Origin: Trichinella spiralis
Lineage: Eukaryota > Nematoda > Enoplea > Trichinellida > Trichinellidae
Assembly: GCA_000181795.3 (NCBI GenBank)
Contig: CM012953.1
Coordinates: 7,985,951 to 8,049,950, forward strand
Direction: 5' to 3'
Length of the DNA: 64,000 nucleotides
Shown one piece after another: positions 46,601 to 59,685 of this stretch. Each line of letters begins with the position of its first letter. Within the stretch, counting starts at the first letter, position 1. Under the pieces are notes generated by a model that saw nothing but the letters and a program-made list of their open reading frames with translations, ran no database searches and was not told the DNA's origin. The translations under genes and the position numbers were made by a program.

Positions 46601-49600
46601 GTGGTATATCATTTTAGGAGAAAGAGAAACTGTTTCATAATAAAAAAGAAGAGTTTTATTTTACATAAATGTAATTTTAAATATACTATAAAAAAATCAA
46701 AATGAGATTTTTGAATTTGGTGTTGTTGTTGTTGTTGCGAATCTGCAAATGCTTTTTCAACTGTGATAATTTTGGGATTAGCTATACAATATGTAACGTC
46801 TACAGTTTGACACTATTATAATCTAAGTTTACTTTCAGCTGTCAAGAGAATTTTCTTGCTCAGTTCACTTGCATATTGATCATTGCCATGTTGTCATCTG
46901 ACGCTTGCCTTTAAATTCACTCAACTAAGATCTTAATTATCTGTCTAATTTGTTCCAATATACTTCAACTATAAAAATTGATTGCTTTCTTCAATCAGTG
47001 TTTACAACCACCGGTTGGAATTGTTTCGCTTGCTGTTGTACAGTACTATTTTTCTGCAAAATGCTGTTCAGTTTACCAGAGGGTAAGTTTCAATCACATA
47101 TTTTGCAAATACATGCTTCCAAATTATCATTTTTCTTTATTCTTATTAATTGTTCCCTTTTCTGATACAATTATTTAAAATAAAACCCATTCAAGTTATT
47201 TTAATGGACATTATATATCTACTGTTAACTTGGTTTATTGAGAGTGATATCATCAAGAAAAAACATATAATAAAGAGGAAAATGTTAACAAGAAGAATTG
47301 TAAATTATTCGAATTTTAAGAAACACTGAATGATATAATTTTTTTATACTTTACTTATTCAAATTAATTATAATCATATTAATGAAAACAAAATATGTTA
47401 CATGCAGTTTAAAGTGACATTCAAATAAATCTTCATCAATTAATATGATAAAGGAACCATATTTTGCTAGAAACTTTTATACATCTTTGGATAATTTATA
47501 CAATACTGCAATGATATACGAATTATTTATTTTCTAAAAAAACTGGAAAAAATAAAATGGCATAAGCATTAATGCTGTATAAACATTGCTTAGTTTAATT
47601 TGAAATGTTATTTCATTGTAATTATTATATAAAAAATATACAAATCTGAAAATATCGTGCTATTTTATTGTCATTTTTTAAATATTTTAATTTACGCAAG
47701 TATTAGGCAGAAAAATAGTTATGGAATTATGTATTTACTGATGTTTTAATTTACACTTCACTGTAACATGAGACAACGGTGCATAGTTTAGTTATGAAGA
47801 ATTGAGATTTACATCTCAGGTCATAGAAATAAGATGATTATTTTTAATTAATTATTAATTCGTTGTATTTAATATTTTAGACATTTCATAAAATAATAAT
47901 AATGATAGGAATAATATTTAGCATGCTGAAGTTAAATTAAAATTAAAAATTAATCGTTTTATCATGAAAAGAAGTTGATAGAATTTGCAACATAGGATAA
48001 TTAGAATTTCTAAAATGATATTAAATCAGCTTATCTGAACATGTCATTATGAAAATTTTACAACCGCAATTTATTTTAACGCGAAAAGTGCCAACTTGCT
48101 TACTTCCTTGTATAGTAAAATTTTCCATTTTTAAAACTCATTTGTCTTAACGAAGCTGTAAAATTGTAAATGCCTTGTTTTAATTATTAAGGATTATTAA
48201 TGCATTCTTCTTCCATTAAACCTTTATTGAGCTTCCTGTCACAAAAGCAAAATAGGCTTCTCACCAAATGCAGTTCATATTTGAGCATTCGAAACGAAGC
48301 TTATCGATTTAACCTAATGTTAAAATAAAAACTTTAATTCTCTTTCTTTTTTTGCATATCACGCATATATCAATAAAGCAGATAAAAATTATTGATGCAA
48401 TATTTACAAAAATGTTAATATAGATTAAACTACATACATGCAGTAATATTGTAGAATAATCATTTAATTTGCCTCATAAGTAAAGTATCATCTGTTTACT
48501 GATCTTGAGCAGTTTGAACGTGCTAGCAAAACTATCGAAAAGCCAGCTTTGAAAACTATAAAAAAATTTCTGTTTATTCTAACAAGCACAGAACATACGT
48601 TGACTAGTTTTATTAAATCAGTTATTTTATTACTTAATTTTTCAAAAATCAATTTCTAGTTGACGCTGCTTTAGTATGACTTCATGCATTTATTTATTAT
48701 CTGCTGTAAATTAAAATAGTTCTTTTCTATTTTTTGTTTTTAATGAAGTATTTACCTTTTTTTTATGAACTACTATAACTTATTTTATTTATAATAAGTT
48801 ATTTCTATAACTTTCATTTTTTATGTATAGGAATCAGTGTAATATATTTTTTTAAATTGCATATTGAAATGAATCAATTCTGATTTTGAAGTCAAAATTA
48901 TAAATTGTTCATTTGATTTGAAATAAATGATGCAGTTTCAGTTGTGCAATCAAACTGTTAATTTGCATTCAATTCTGAAATTTAAAGTTTTCAGTTATAT
49001 TGAGTTTGCATTTCAGGGGGATATTTTTTTTTCTGCACATCTCAAAATTTATAAATAGATTTTGCCTACTTTATTTTACTTTTTGGAATGTCAGCTTTGC
49101 AGGTTTTTTGAAATTTTCTAAATTTTGAACAGCTCAAAAATTTTAAATACATCGTTAGATATTTATTTTCAACAATTATGCATGGAAGGTCATTTTTGAA
49201 TCAAAAACTAACAAATTAATCAAACATCAAAAACAAATTATACTAAATATCTTATTTTAAAATCAAACCAAATCAAAAAATTACAAGATCATTTTATTAT
49301 TCGGTATAATTAAGCATAAAATGGAATCAACTTCCTTTAGAAAATTTGAATATTTTACAGAACTTTTTGTTTTTGCATTGAATTCAGATATGACGAGATG
49401 TTTCAAATGTAACATTGCATAAATTGAGTGATTTTTAGTTGTTATGTGGACTAATGAAACATTATTTGTTTTTATGAGATTTGAATAGCAATAGCAAACT
49501 GCTATTATTCATTGAAGATGATTTCATGTGAATAGCTTGAAACATAAAAATGATTTCATCGATTAAATTTCATCATGGTAAACTTATTTTACGAATCGAG

Positions 49601-51839
49601 CCAGTCAATATCCTTTGTTGATTTGCATCATATAGAAAGAATATTTTTAAAATATGTTTTATAATAATGTCGTTAATTTAAATAAAACCTTGTCATTGAA
49701 AATGTTTGCATTTATGAGATACAAAATAAAAAAAATATATACATTATTTTACAATGTTAAGCATTAACATACCACAAAGCTGTTAACAAAAATAGTTTTA
49801 CTTGGAAAGCACATAAATGCTGTGTATAAATTTTTTTACATTTTAAAAATGGAAATAACTTTTCCGTGTTAAATAATATGCAAATTTTAATTTAGTTAAT
49901 TATCGATGTTTATTAACAACAGCATTATCATTCAATTTCCGTAACTTTGAGTTATATAATTAATCAATAATATCGTAACTTCATTATAATTTTATTAATT
50001 GCTGTCAATTTCAAATGTTTATTTTTTCATTTTTTGGTTTTTGTTTAACGATAATCAGTATGCTGATATTTAATGTGAAGATATTGGTAATTTGTTTATT
50101 TGTACGATTTATTTCTGATTGAAGTTTAGATAATTAAATTAAAGTATAATAACGCAATTAAAGTTAAAAAATTGTACACTGCAGCATTAAATGGAATGCA
50201 TATGAAAATATGTTTTTGAGAATTTTTGAGGGAAAGAGGGAATTATTGTAAAGATTCTACTCTACTAATAAATTATGAGCATCTAGTTGAAGTCCATCTA
50301 AATGAATTGAACGTGATTGTATTTGTTTAATAATATTATAAATTTTGATTGTAATAAAATTTTTATTTTTGGAAGAAACTTTTTGCAGGCAAGCAAATTT
50401 TCACTTTTAAAAATAGATTTTTTGTTAAATTTTTCGAAGTAATACAGCTGATTAATATTGGTTTATCAAAATTATTGCCTAAATTAATTAACTGCTAACT
50501 GAAGATACATGCGCGTGATGTGGAAGAATAAAACACGAGTGCATTTTCATTTTAGGATGCTGATCTTGAAATAAATTTATTTAAACTTATTCGTTTACAA
50601 AGTATTTACCATAATATTATTATTTTAAAATAAAGCTAATATTGATAATTAATTACTAATTTTAGATACGCATTTTAGTTTGTTTTAAATACGATTTGCT
50701 TACATTCTTTTAAAAGTGGAAGAAATCGATTTATAAAAGTTCATTGTTTCCAATAGTAGAGAAACAATAAATTTTTATAAATCAATTTTTCAGGAATAAT
50801 AAAAAGACAAAAAGACATTGCCATCGGTGCTAACTAATCATCTTACTATTACAGGGCACTTACTCAATGGTGCACATTAGATTTATATTCTATTATTACT
50901 TTTGTGTGAGCTTGTATTTTTTAATTAAATAAATAAAATTATTATTGTAGACAATATTTTTATTCTTATTTGCTTTTGAAAAACCACAACAACGAGTGCC
51001 TGTATGCCAATATTAATACAAATAAGCATGATTTAAAAATTAATGTCCAACAATAAATAAATTTACCACATTATTATAAAATTTTCCATTAAACAGTAAC
51101 GAACTGTTGACGTGAATGCACTTTGAATTCAATGCGCACAATTTAATATTTATTTAAAATGTTTAAAAAAATAATTAAAAACAATTTTATTGAATGTGGT
51201 AATATTAAATGTGTGATTTATACAATCACGATATATAAAAGATGATCGACATATAAAAATTTCTATACAGACATAGTTTATGGCTTTTGACTTTTAAATT
51301 AACAGAGACTTATCAGTTTTTAAATGCTTGCTTGTTGTTAGATTTTGATTTCTTTTGTACAAAAGACAAGAGCAGAAGACAAAAATTGCTTTCATGAAGG
51401 TGAGCTGTTGCACATGTTGCACATCTCAATGATTCAGTTTAGTAAAGGTGGTCGAATTCAATTTACATCAAAATTAGAAAAATATTATATGTTATTAGTG
51501 AATAATTATGCTGTTATATAATTAATTCAAAATCGTCGACAGCTTTTAGTATTCACTTTTTGGAGCATATCTTTTCAATTTCATGCTGACTGATGCTATT
51601 TATTAAAATTAATTTTTTATAAATGAAATTCATAAATGACACTTTTAATAATGAATCAATTTTACCGAGCAAATGAATACTGATGTATGTAATTTTTTTA
51701 ATGGCATACAGTGAAGGGTCAAATAACAAGGACACTAATAATATATTGATTGATTGAAAAGAATCGTTTAGAATTTAAAACTGAATTATTTTATCAAGCT
51801 CACTGTTTAAAGGTGCCATGTGGTATAGTTTGTTGGAAA

Positions 51840-52001
51840 TTTGCCAGTTGGAAAATATTCCTGCCGTCTGGCGACTTCCCGCTCAGAGGTAGCTAGCTGA
51901 ACGCGACGACGCTACTAGATGCTCAGATTTCAATAATTTTCATGCACTGCTCTATGAAACAAGAAAAAGAAGAAGGAGGAGGAGAAAAAGCACATTTTCA
52001 G
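51840..52001 (+). other. candidate 5' exon or promoter region
   Basis: A GC-richer block (CCTGCCGTCTGGCGACTTCC near 51862, GAACGCGACGACGC near 51898) ends in TTTTCAG|GTGAGA, a good donor. From ATG 51942 it could code MHCSMKQEKEEGGGEKAHFQ in phase 0, but joining to the acceptor before the GPCR would meet a stop at once. A non-coding 5' exon of the GPCR gene is therefore more plausible. Confidence 0.3.
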
Positions 52002-52487
52002 GTGAGAAGATTATATTGTAGATTGTTTGCCTTTTGTTTAAATTGGTGTGATAAAAAACGATTGCATAACAAACAATATATTACAGTTAACTAAAGAAAA
52101 ACTTTTTTCTATTAAATGTTAACATAAAGTTATTTTTTAAAATCTGTATCAAAATATTTCTTTCTTTAGTATTTTTCATTAACTTCATGATATTTTTTTT
52201 AAATATTAATGATATAGAGGCATTTTAAACGTTTAAAAATATAATACGCTTGCCGATAGAGGTTTAATAATTAATGAAATATTATTTGATGTGCTATCTA
52301 GAAATTGCATAGAGTGAGAATTATTTTTTTTGCGAAAGAGAAATAAAAATAAGTATGCAGTGATCGAGAGAAGCTTTGAACAGAATTTAAGCATATTTAT
52401 TTACTCTTGTTGTATTAGTTAGTTGTTTTGATAATTAGTGGTCACTTTTCAAATTAAATACATTTGCGTAAATTTTATTGCTTTTCA

Positions 52488-52847
52488 TTAGTCATATGAC
52501 TGTGATGATTGTGTTTCAATAATTTTAATCGAACTGCACTGCCCACAAACTGCATGATCTGTGCGTGTGTGTCTGTGTGATTCATTCCATTTTGAGTATT
52601 GAAAATTTTTGCCAACTAATTTTCGAGTAAGTAAATCATAAATAATCCGTGGAAGGCGACAATTTCCGCAACGCCTCAGATGACACTGGATAAAATGCAC
52701 TAAGTTAAACATGGCAATTATCATCAGTTGTGAAATATTGATCGAAAACCAATTCCTTTGTGTGGGAATTTTTCTTATTATCTGTATAATTTGATTCGCT
52801 ATAGCCAACTGATGCACGTAGATGAAACGTTTATGTGTATTTTTCAT
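52488..52847 (-). CDS. possible small secreted Cys-containing protein
   Basis: 119-codon intronless frame, the longest in the 18-kb desert. An internal Met gives MIIAMFNLVHFIQC, signal-peptide-like, followed by HLRRCGNCRLPRIIYDLLTR and a C-terminal AVCGQCSS. The RR before CGNC could be a processing site. No family recognised; it may be chance. Confidence 0.3.
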   Translation of the reverse strand: MKNTHKRFIYVHQLAIANQIIQIIRKIPTQRNWFSINISQLMIIAMFNLVHFIQCHLRRCGNCRLPRIIYDLLTRKLVGKNFQYSKWNESHRHTRTDHAVCGQCSSIKIIETQSSQSYD

Positions 52848-55800
52848 TTTTTAATTTAAATAACATTCATTCAAATCTCGACGATTTGGCACGATTAATT
52901 CTCCTCCAGAACTTTGTATTTCTGTATTTCCAAAAGATTCTATTCACTATTAGTGTTAAGGTGTTGTTGTAAATTGCATGGCATATTTTCACTTTGAAAT
53001 TTTCTTATTAATTCAGAACCAGTAGATATTCTATCTATACAATTTAAATAATCCAAGCTACTTCTGTCATTCAGTGTTGCAGTATATGCAAAATATTTTT
53101 TAGTTCTGTATCCCACAGTTATGTTGTAATTCTTTGAAGACAGTTGATTGTAGATTTTATTTTTAAAAATGCAATTTATTTGCGTTATTAATAGTTATTT
53201 TGTGAAGCTGTTGATAATATTTTAAAGTAAAGTTTACAATCTTTTAGATTAATATAAAAACGCGCTTTTTCATCATAATATTGCAACGGTTTTCTAATGA
53301 TGCATGGAAAAGCAATAATTCAGCAAATGAAATATTGTTCCCAAGCAAACTTCACTTGGAGAATTTTTTAAATTTGAATTATTTTACAGTAATAAATTCT
53401 AGCATTGAACAGTTAACAAAAAGACAACAGAAGTGATTTACGTCAGCTATTACATTTGATTAATAAAATTTCATTCAGTTGAAATGTTTTTGATATTTCT
53501 TAAATTTAATTGATCATAATTTAATTTAATTGATTTATGCGACCAAAACGGCATTCATCGCAAAGAATTTTCTCTTGCCTAATTATCCCCGTTGCATTGT
53601 TCTTGCATAAGCAGGTTACCAAATGCTGATCCTTGGAACAATATTTCCATTTTAAATTCAATAATTGCAACTGCCAACAATTTCCGTAAATTTATCTAAT
53701 GAATTTTGCAATTTCAATCAGACAATAATGGATGAATTGTTGAGAAAGATGTGCAACCGAAGTGCACTGAATTCAACAGATTGTTCAACAAATATTTTTT
53801 TCTTACCTAAAGAACATAAAATTTACGTGCAATATTCAATTGAAGAAATAATTATGAATAATTTTTCCTAATTTTGATCAACTTACCAAAGTAATTATGC
53901 AATATGTTATGAATGAAAATCAAAAAAATATCCACTGAAATGCATTAATTGAAAATTACATTAAATAGTTTACACATGCAACAAATTCCAATAATTAGTT
54001 CAATAATAAAGCTGTTTTTTATGTTATCACTACCATTTTTGATCTCTTGTCACGTACTACCATTGCTTTTCATTTAAAATATGAATGCGTGTATTTTTAT
54101 TGAAATTTATGATAAGTTGCTAATTGTAATTTAAAAAAATAATTAAAAAATATTTTTGCAATAGCAATATGCAATGACTTTTTAATGAGTAGATGATTTT
54201 TCAAAACTGTATTTTAATTTGTTGAAAAATAAGAAAACATCTGAAGCAGGGGTAAATCATCATTTTTAATAAACGGAATAAGTTACAGTAATATTAATTT
54301 AAAGTTTTTTTTATGATTTCTGGTTTTTAATAAACTTTAAAAATTAATGCATAGATTACTGTAAAAATTGTTGTTTAATTCATTTGCAGTATGAAATATA
54401 AAAATATGATTTAATAATTTAAATTTTAAAATAATTTTAAATATCGTTATCGGTGCAAATAAGTACATTGGACACTTTTGCATTTTATAGATTATCAATA
54501 TTATTGTTATTGTTAATTATTAGATATACTATGATCAGCTACGTTCATTTCTATTCATTTATATTTTACAATGGAACTGCCATATTATGGCATTTTGGAA
54601 AAAGCTTTTCATTTAGCATTGCAGCACATGCACAATTTATTAAAAATTAAAAAGTAGTTTAATTTTAAACTAGATTAATATTTAAAAAGAAAAAATTTTA
54701 TTTTTCAGCTCAGTCTTTTCAGCTCAGTTGTAATTATTGTAGAGTTATTCTAATAAGAAAAGATGTTGAAAATTGTTGAGCAAATATTTCAACAAATATT
54801 TTGATAAAGTGATTAAATTAACGGTAAAAAATAGAAGAACTGAATTGAAAATTTTTCTATTATCGAAGAATTATTCTTTGTTATTAATATAATTAATATT
54901 ATGGGCATTATTGCTGCTTTAAATTTATGAACTTCATTAATAAATAATGTTTTTTCAATTATTCATGAGTAATATTTATTCAAACTGCTTGGCAATTATA
55001 CATTATTGCTTCAGAAACATGCGATGAATGAAAACAAAGGTGAACATTCCCTGCAAAGGATGAATTAAAATATTAAAAATTAAAACAGTCATTATGCTCT
55101 CTGTTTTGAAATTATTGGGAGAAATAATTTTAAAGAAATAAAGATGATCAAATCCATATAGAATTTAATTGAATAATAATTAAGTTTTCAATAAAGGGTG
55201 ATTAATTTTAGAATGTCAAAAAAGAAAAAAATCTCCATGGTATTCGTGTCTTTTGTACTTTTTCTTTCATACTATACTATCATTTAAAGATTTTACGGTT
55301 TATTTTGAGAATTACATAAATTGGCATTAATTTGTTTTTGATTTGCATTCAGTATTGTTTCTCATTACTGTATTATTGTATGATGATTTTTTTGGGGTTG
55401 GGCAATTTGTGCTTGTACAAGAAATTTGTTTGTTTACTTGTTCAGTGGAATTAATGAAAAATACAATACAGTTTATGCATATATATTGTTTATATGAACA
55501 ATTTGCTTGTCACTGCGATGAGGAGGAGAGTTCATTAAACATTTTCTTGACCAATTAGTAAATTTTATTGTAAATATTTAGGTTCTGTTCCATTGACAAG
55601 GCTAATTGTCAGTAACTGACTGACTGACTGTCTTGACAAGTGAACACTTTTCCTTCTCTTTTTAGCTCAGTAGTAAGCATGTTTTAAATTTTGAGATAAT
55701 CTTCATCATTAAAATACAAAAATCACTACATTAAGCAGTTTAAACTTTTATTTTTATCCGTCTAAACAATAACAACTTTATCAAGCTTTTATTTTTTGAA

Positions 55801-58446
55801 TTTAAGTCAAATTTGCAGTCTGCATGCTTTGACTTAGATAAATAAATAAAATAAGAAGTGAAAATATGTATTTTATCGCAGTATGACAAATTATTATCTG
55901 TTAGGATGTTTGAAATGACATTCAAATTATTTACATTCAAACACAATCCTTGCATTGTTTATTATACTGGATGCTTGTTTTGTTGATGCTTGCTGCTCGT
56001 AAACACTAAGTGGACTGATGTTAATATGGCCGGCAACTGCTTGAATCCAGCAAACTTAGCAATGAAATACGTCCAAAAAACATAATGCAAATTTTATTTT
56101 ATAAATTTATTTTTAAAAAAGTGAAATGCATATAACGTCTGTTCTTTTTTTTGAAAGTGATTATTTTACAATTTTCAAAAATTACTTTTTGAGGTAATAA
56201 TGGAATTTTTATAAATAATTTTTGCTTTTTTTTCATTACAGAATTTTTAAAGCTTTGTTTTGCATATTCCAAAAATAAAAAATAAATTATGAAAAGCGCA
56301 ATAAAAAAGAAAATTCAATTTTACACGTTTTTTCTTTTAACAAGTAATTCTTATTCTTTTTTGTTGCATACATATATTTTCTTTGATGAATGATCTATTT
56401 TTTGAAATGCCCTACGATTTGAAAAGAAAAAGTAACAAATTCAATAAATATATTTCACTGAAAATAGATTTTAATTTTTTTCGAAATAAAGTTTTAATTC
56501 CAATTGAATTTTATTTAATGTTAAATGAAATATTTTTATATTTCAGATTATTTTTCAATTTAATATGAAATGAAAATAATAAATAAGATATAAATAAAAT
56601 AACAATAATGAAATCTAATAAATGAATTGAAGCAATTATTAGAATAAATTTTGAGCAATAATGATTTCAAAACATGCAAAGTGGTCGGTTTTAATAAGTG
56701 AAAGTGTTTGAAAATGCGCAAAGTGGAAAAAGAGTGAAAAAAAAAGAGTGAAAATATATGCTATTTGTTTATTTGTGTGAATTTTCATTAATGAATCAAA
56801 ATTTTGCAATAGAAATAACAGAATCAAGAAAAGGATTTAGTTGCTTTATAGTATGTGAATTTTTGTTGATTATTTACGTTTTAAATGAGAATGAGCTTTG
56901 CTCTGCTTTGGTTAGCTTTAGATGTGTTGCATGCAGTGAATGCTCGTATGACATCTCCAGATTGAGTCTTTTTCATTAAACCTGATTATCCTATTGACTT
57001 TCAAGAGATTAAGTACTTGAAATAAATTGATTAGCCAGTTACAACGTCATCTTCATTTCCCTCTTAATAAAATTCTATGAGACCCATTCACAGAGACACA
57101 CACTTGCTATTGAAAAAGTTGATCAACAATAAAATCATTCCCGCAATGTGATTTTTACTACCCAATTAATATTCAATTTCCAATATTTTCCGGTAAATAT
57201 TTCACTTCTCAGTTAGTCTCGTAATAATTATTGATTTACAATCTTTTTCATATTTTTCATTTATTATTTTGTCATTGACTATTTTCTCTTTTAGTATTAA
57301 CTTTCTTTGGACTTTGGAAAATTTATTATTTACGTATATGTATCGTACATTAATTGCAATTATACATAAATCAAATGAGGCATACAGAAATGCACAGCAG
57401 AGCACACTGAGACCATTAGAGTAATTAAAAATTAAATAGAATATGAATGGAATACAAAAAAGATGAAAAGATTTATTTCAAATTATTTACAAAGTTTTTG
57501 TGAAAGATCATAGAAAAATATTCTATAATTCTTTATATTTTTAATCATTTTCTTCAGTGAATTTTTGCAATACTGTTTTTTTTGGATTTTTGAGGAAATG
57601 AATTTTTCAAACTTATTCAGTTATTCCGAAAAATTCAGCTTTTTAATGTGGTTTAATGGAATTAATTATTAATGATTTCCATTGAAATCTACTTCAAAAT
57701 TAATGATATTTTCTAAATTTAAAAAGTATTTTATACTAATCATGAAATATTTGTGTTTATTTGTAGATAAAGAAAGACACAAAATATTTTCAGCTTTTCT
57801 TTTTTCTGTATAAGATGATTTTATTTTCAATTATTTCTTGCTAAATAATCGTCAAATTTCTTATATTTTAATATAAAATTAGCAAAATGCAAAAAATTAT
57901 ATTATGACATATAATTCAATTTCAAAAATAATTTTCAATTTTTGAGATAGCATTTGAATGAATCCCTTTTTACATTTTATTGAGCATAATTTACAAAATA
58001 ATTGAGCTGTAGTTCTTTCTCAATCTCTGAATTATGTTTCAATGATGTATTCAAAATGGAAATTCTCTTGAAGTGTTTTTTCTTGTTTTTTCCACTATAT
58101 TTTCCATTTTTTAAATTTATTGTAAATTTAAATTAAATTACTGTAAAGGACTTTGTAAATACGATTAATATTAATAGAACTTTATTTAAGAGAGATGAAT
58201 GAATCATTTTACAGAATCTTGTATGCAACAACTTTCATTGTAAATAATGAATGTGAAAATGCCGTTCGTTTTGTGAATGAAAATTGTTTGTATATTTTTA
58301 CACTAAAAGTATAATTGTGATGGTAAATTATGATGTAAAATTAAAAAAGAGACACACACACACACATATATATACATATGTGCATTACTTTTCAGGTATT
58401 TTATAGAAGACATTTCTAAGTAAGAGATATTCAATGATCATCAACG

Positions 58447-59685
58447 ATGAGCAAACTCACAAAAAATTGTGAAGCTATAGAAAAAAACAAAACTGTATTA
58501 TCAGTTATGATACAAGATTGCAAAGGTACTTATGAATTATGTGACAATACTTGTTATTACAATTCTTACGTGCAAAGCTTGAACGCTCTTTGGCCACAGC
58601 AGTTTGCCTATCCAATTTATGGTGTTGTTTTTCCAATTCTTCTTTTTCTGACCATTGTTTCCAATGTATTTATTGTTATTATATTGTCAAGAAAGCATAT
58701 GGCTTCCTCAACAAATCGCTGCCTGCTCTACATGGCTATAGCAGATCTGTTTGTTGGCATTGTTCCGTTTCCGTTTACTTTTTTTTACTTCAGCTTACGG
58801 AATTTTGAAAACGAGCAAACTGAGCTGAAATCTTGGTGGTGCTATATGGCTCATTATTTGATGGATGCGCTACCGCCGATTGCTCACAATATTGCCATCT
58901 GGTTGACAGTGTTACTAGCATTTCAGCGGTATATTTTTATCTGCAATCCATTCCTGGCGAAACGATTATGCACTTTGAAAAGGGTCGAACTTGCTTCGGC
59001 TTGTATACTTGTAATTTCACTTCTTTTTGGCACTTTAAAACTGTACGATGTGGAAATATCAGTATTTCATGGTGTCCACGTCGATTTTGGATACACTCGC
59101 CTTTGTATGTTCCAGGCATCTGCTGTTCTGTCCTTTTTTGGAGAAAATGCTCTGTACAGTTCATATTTTTGGATAAGGGCTACAGTTTATGTATTTATAC
59201 CAAGTGTGATGTTGATCATTTTCAATGCGCTTCTTATGCGGGAAGTTAATGTGGCAAAGCAGAGACGGAAACGATTAGCCATTCGACGAGGATCTAACGA
59301 AACAAAATCACTTTCTGAAAATTATGATATAAATTTGATGTTGGTCATCGTCGTCACTCTTTTTTTAGTGGTCAATCTTCCACAAGGAATTTATTTTGTC
59401 CTTGTTTGCATCAATCAATCTTTCGACCTTAACCTTTCCTTGTTCGAAAGTGAATATTTAAATTTATTTCTAATGATTGACAATATGCTTATTATTGCCA
59501 CATATCCATTGAATTTTGCAATTTATTGCAGTATGAGTTCAAAATTTCGAGAAACTTTTAAAACTATGATATACGGGATGCTACATCTAAAAGAATCGAC
59601 TTGCCCTAATCAAACTGTTGGGATAGATAAGCCTCTACTTTATTCGTCCCGCTCAGAAAAAACAAAATCCACAGCGATTCCATAA
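58447..59685 (+). CDS. class A GPCR, sex-peptide/myoinhibitory-peptide receptor-like
   Basis: Intronless frame of 412 residues with seven membrane segments. TM1 is VVFPILLFLTIVSNVFIVII; TM2 has LLYMAIADLFVGIVPFPF; TM3 WWCYMAHYLMDALPPIAHNI with the conserved Cys, then IWLTVLLAFQRYIFICNPF. The DRY motif reads QRY, as in the sex peptide receptor group, and LAKRLCTLKRV follows it. A second Cys (TRLCMFQ) in loop 2 can form the usual disulfide. TM5 is VYVFIPSVMLIIFNALLM, TM6 LMLVIVVTLFLVVNLPQGIY, TM7 ends YPLNFAIYCSMSSKFRETF (NPxxY as LNFAIY). The N-terminus has NKT plus several Cys. Ligand is probably a small neuropeptide of the myoinhibitory or FMRFamide type; this is inference. An acceptor TTTTCAG at 58389-58395 suggests an upstream untranslated exon. 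AATAAA at 59809-59814. Confidence 0.88.
   Translation: MSKLTKNCEAIEKNKTVLSVMIQDCKGTYELCDNTCYYNSYVQSLNALWPQQFAYPIYGVVFPILLFLTIVSNVFIVIILSRKHMASSTNRCLLYMAIADLFVGIVPFPFTFFYFSLRNFENEQTELKSWWCYMAHYLMDALPPIAHNIAIWLTVLLAFQRYIFICNPFLAKRLCTLKRVELASACILVISLLFGTLKLYDVEISVFHGVHVDFGYTRLCMFQASAVLSFFGENALYSSYFWIRATVYVFIPSVMLIIFNALLMREVNVAKQRRKRLAIRRGSNETKSLSENYDINLMLVIVVTLFLVVNLPQGIYFVLVCINQSFDLNLSLFESEYLNLFLMIDNMLIIATYPLNFAIYCSMSSKFRETFKTMIYGMLHLKESTCPNQTVGIDKPLLYSSRSEKTKSTAIP

Larger units (their letters stand above)
40638..58446. other. 18 kb very AT-rich region with no confirmed gene
   Basis: Long stretch of low-complexity AT DNA with short microsatellites: CA-rich near 41157-41180, GAT repeats near 42841-42863, a GA-rich run at 51963-51990 and CA/TA near 58352-58380. 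Weak exon candidates occur at 41003-41119, 46999-47082 and 51942-52001 (+) and a 119-codon frame at 52488-52847 (-). It may hold long introns or distal 5' exons of the GPCR gene, or regulatory DNA. Confidence 0.45.

Noticed and set aside
53665-53871. 68-codon + frame with Cys and NxS/T sites
   Set aside because: Starts only from TTG, with no acceptor that opens the frame; single isolated segment.
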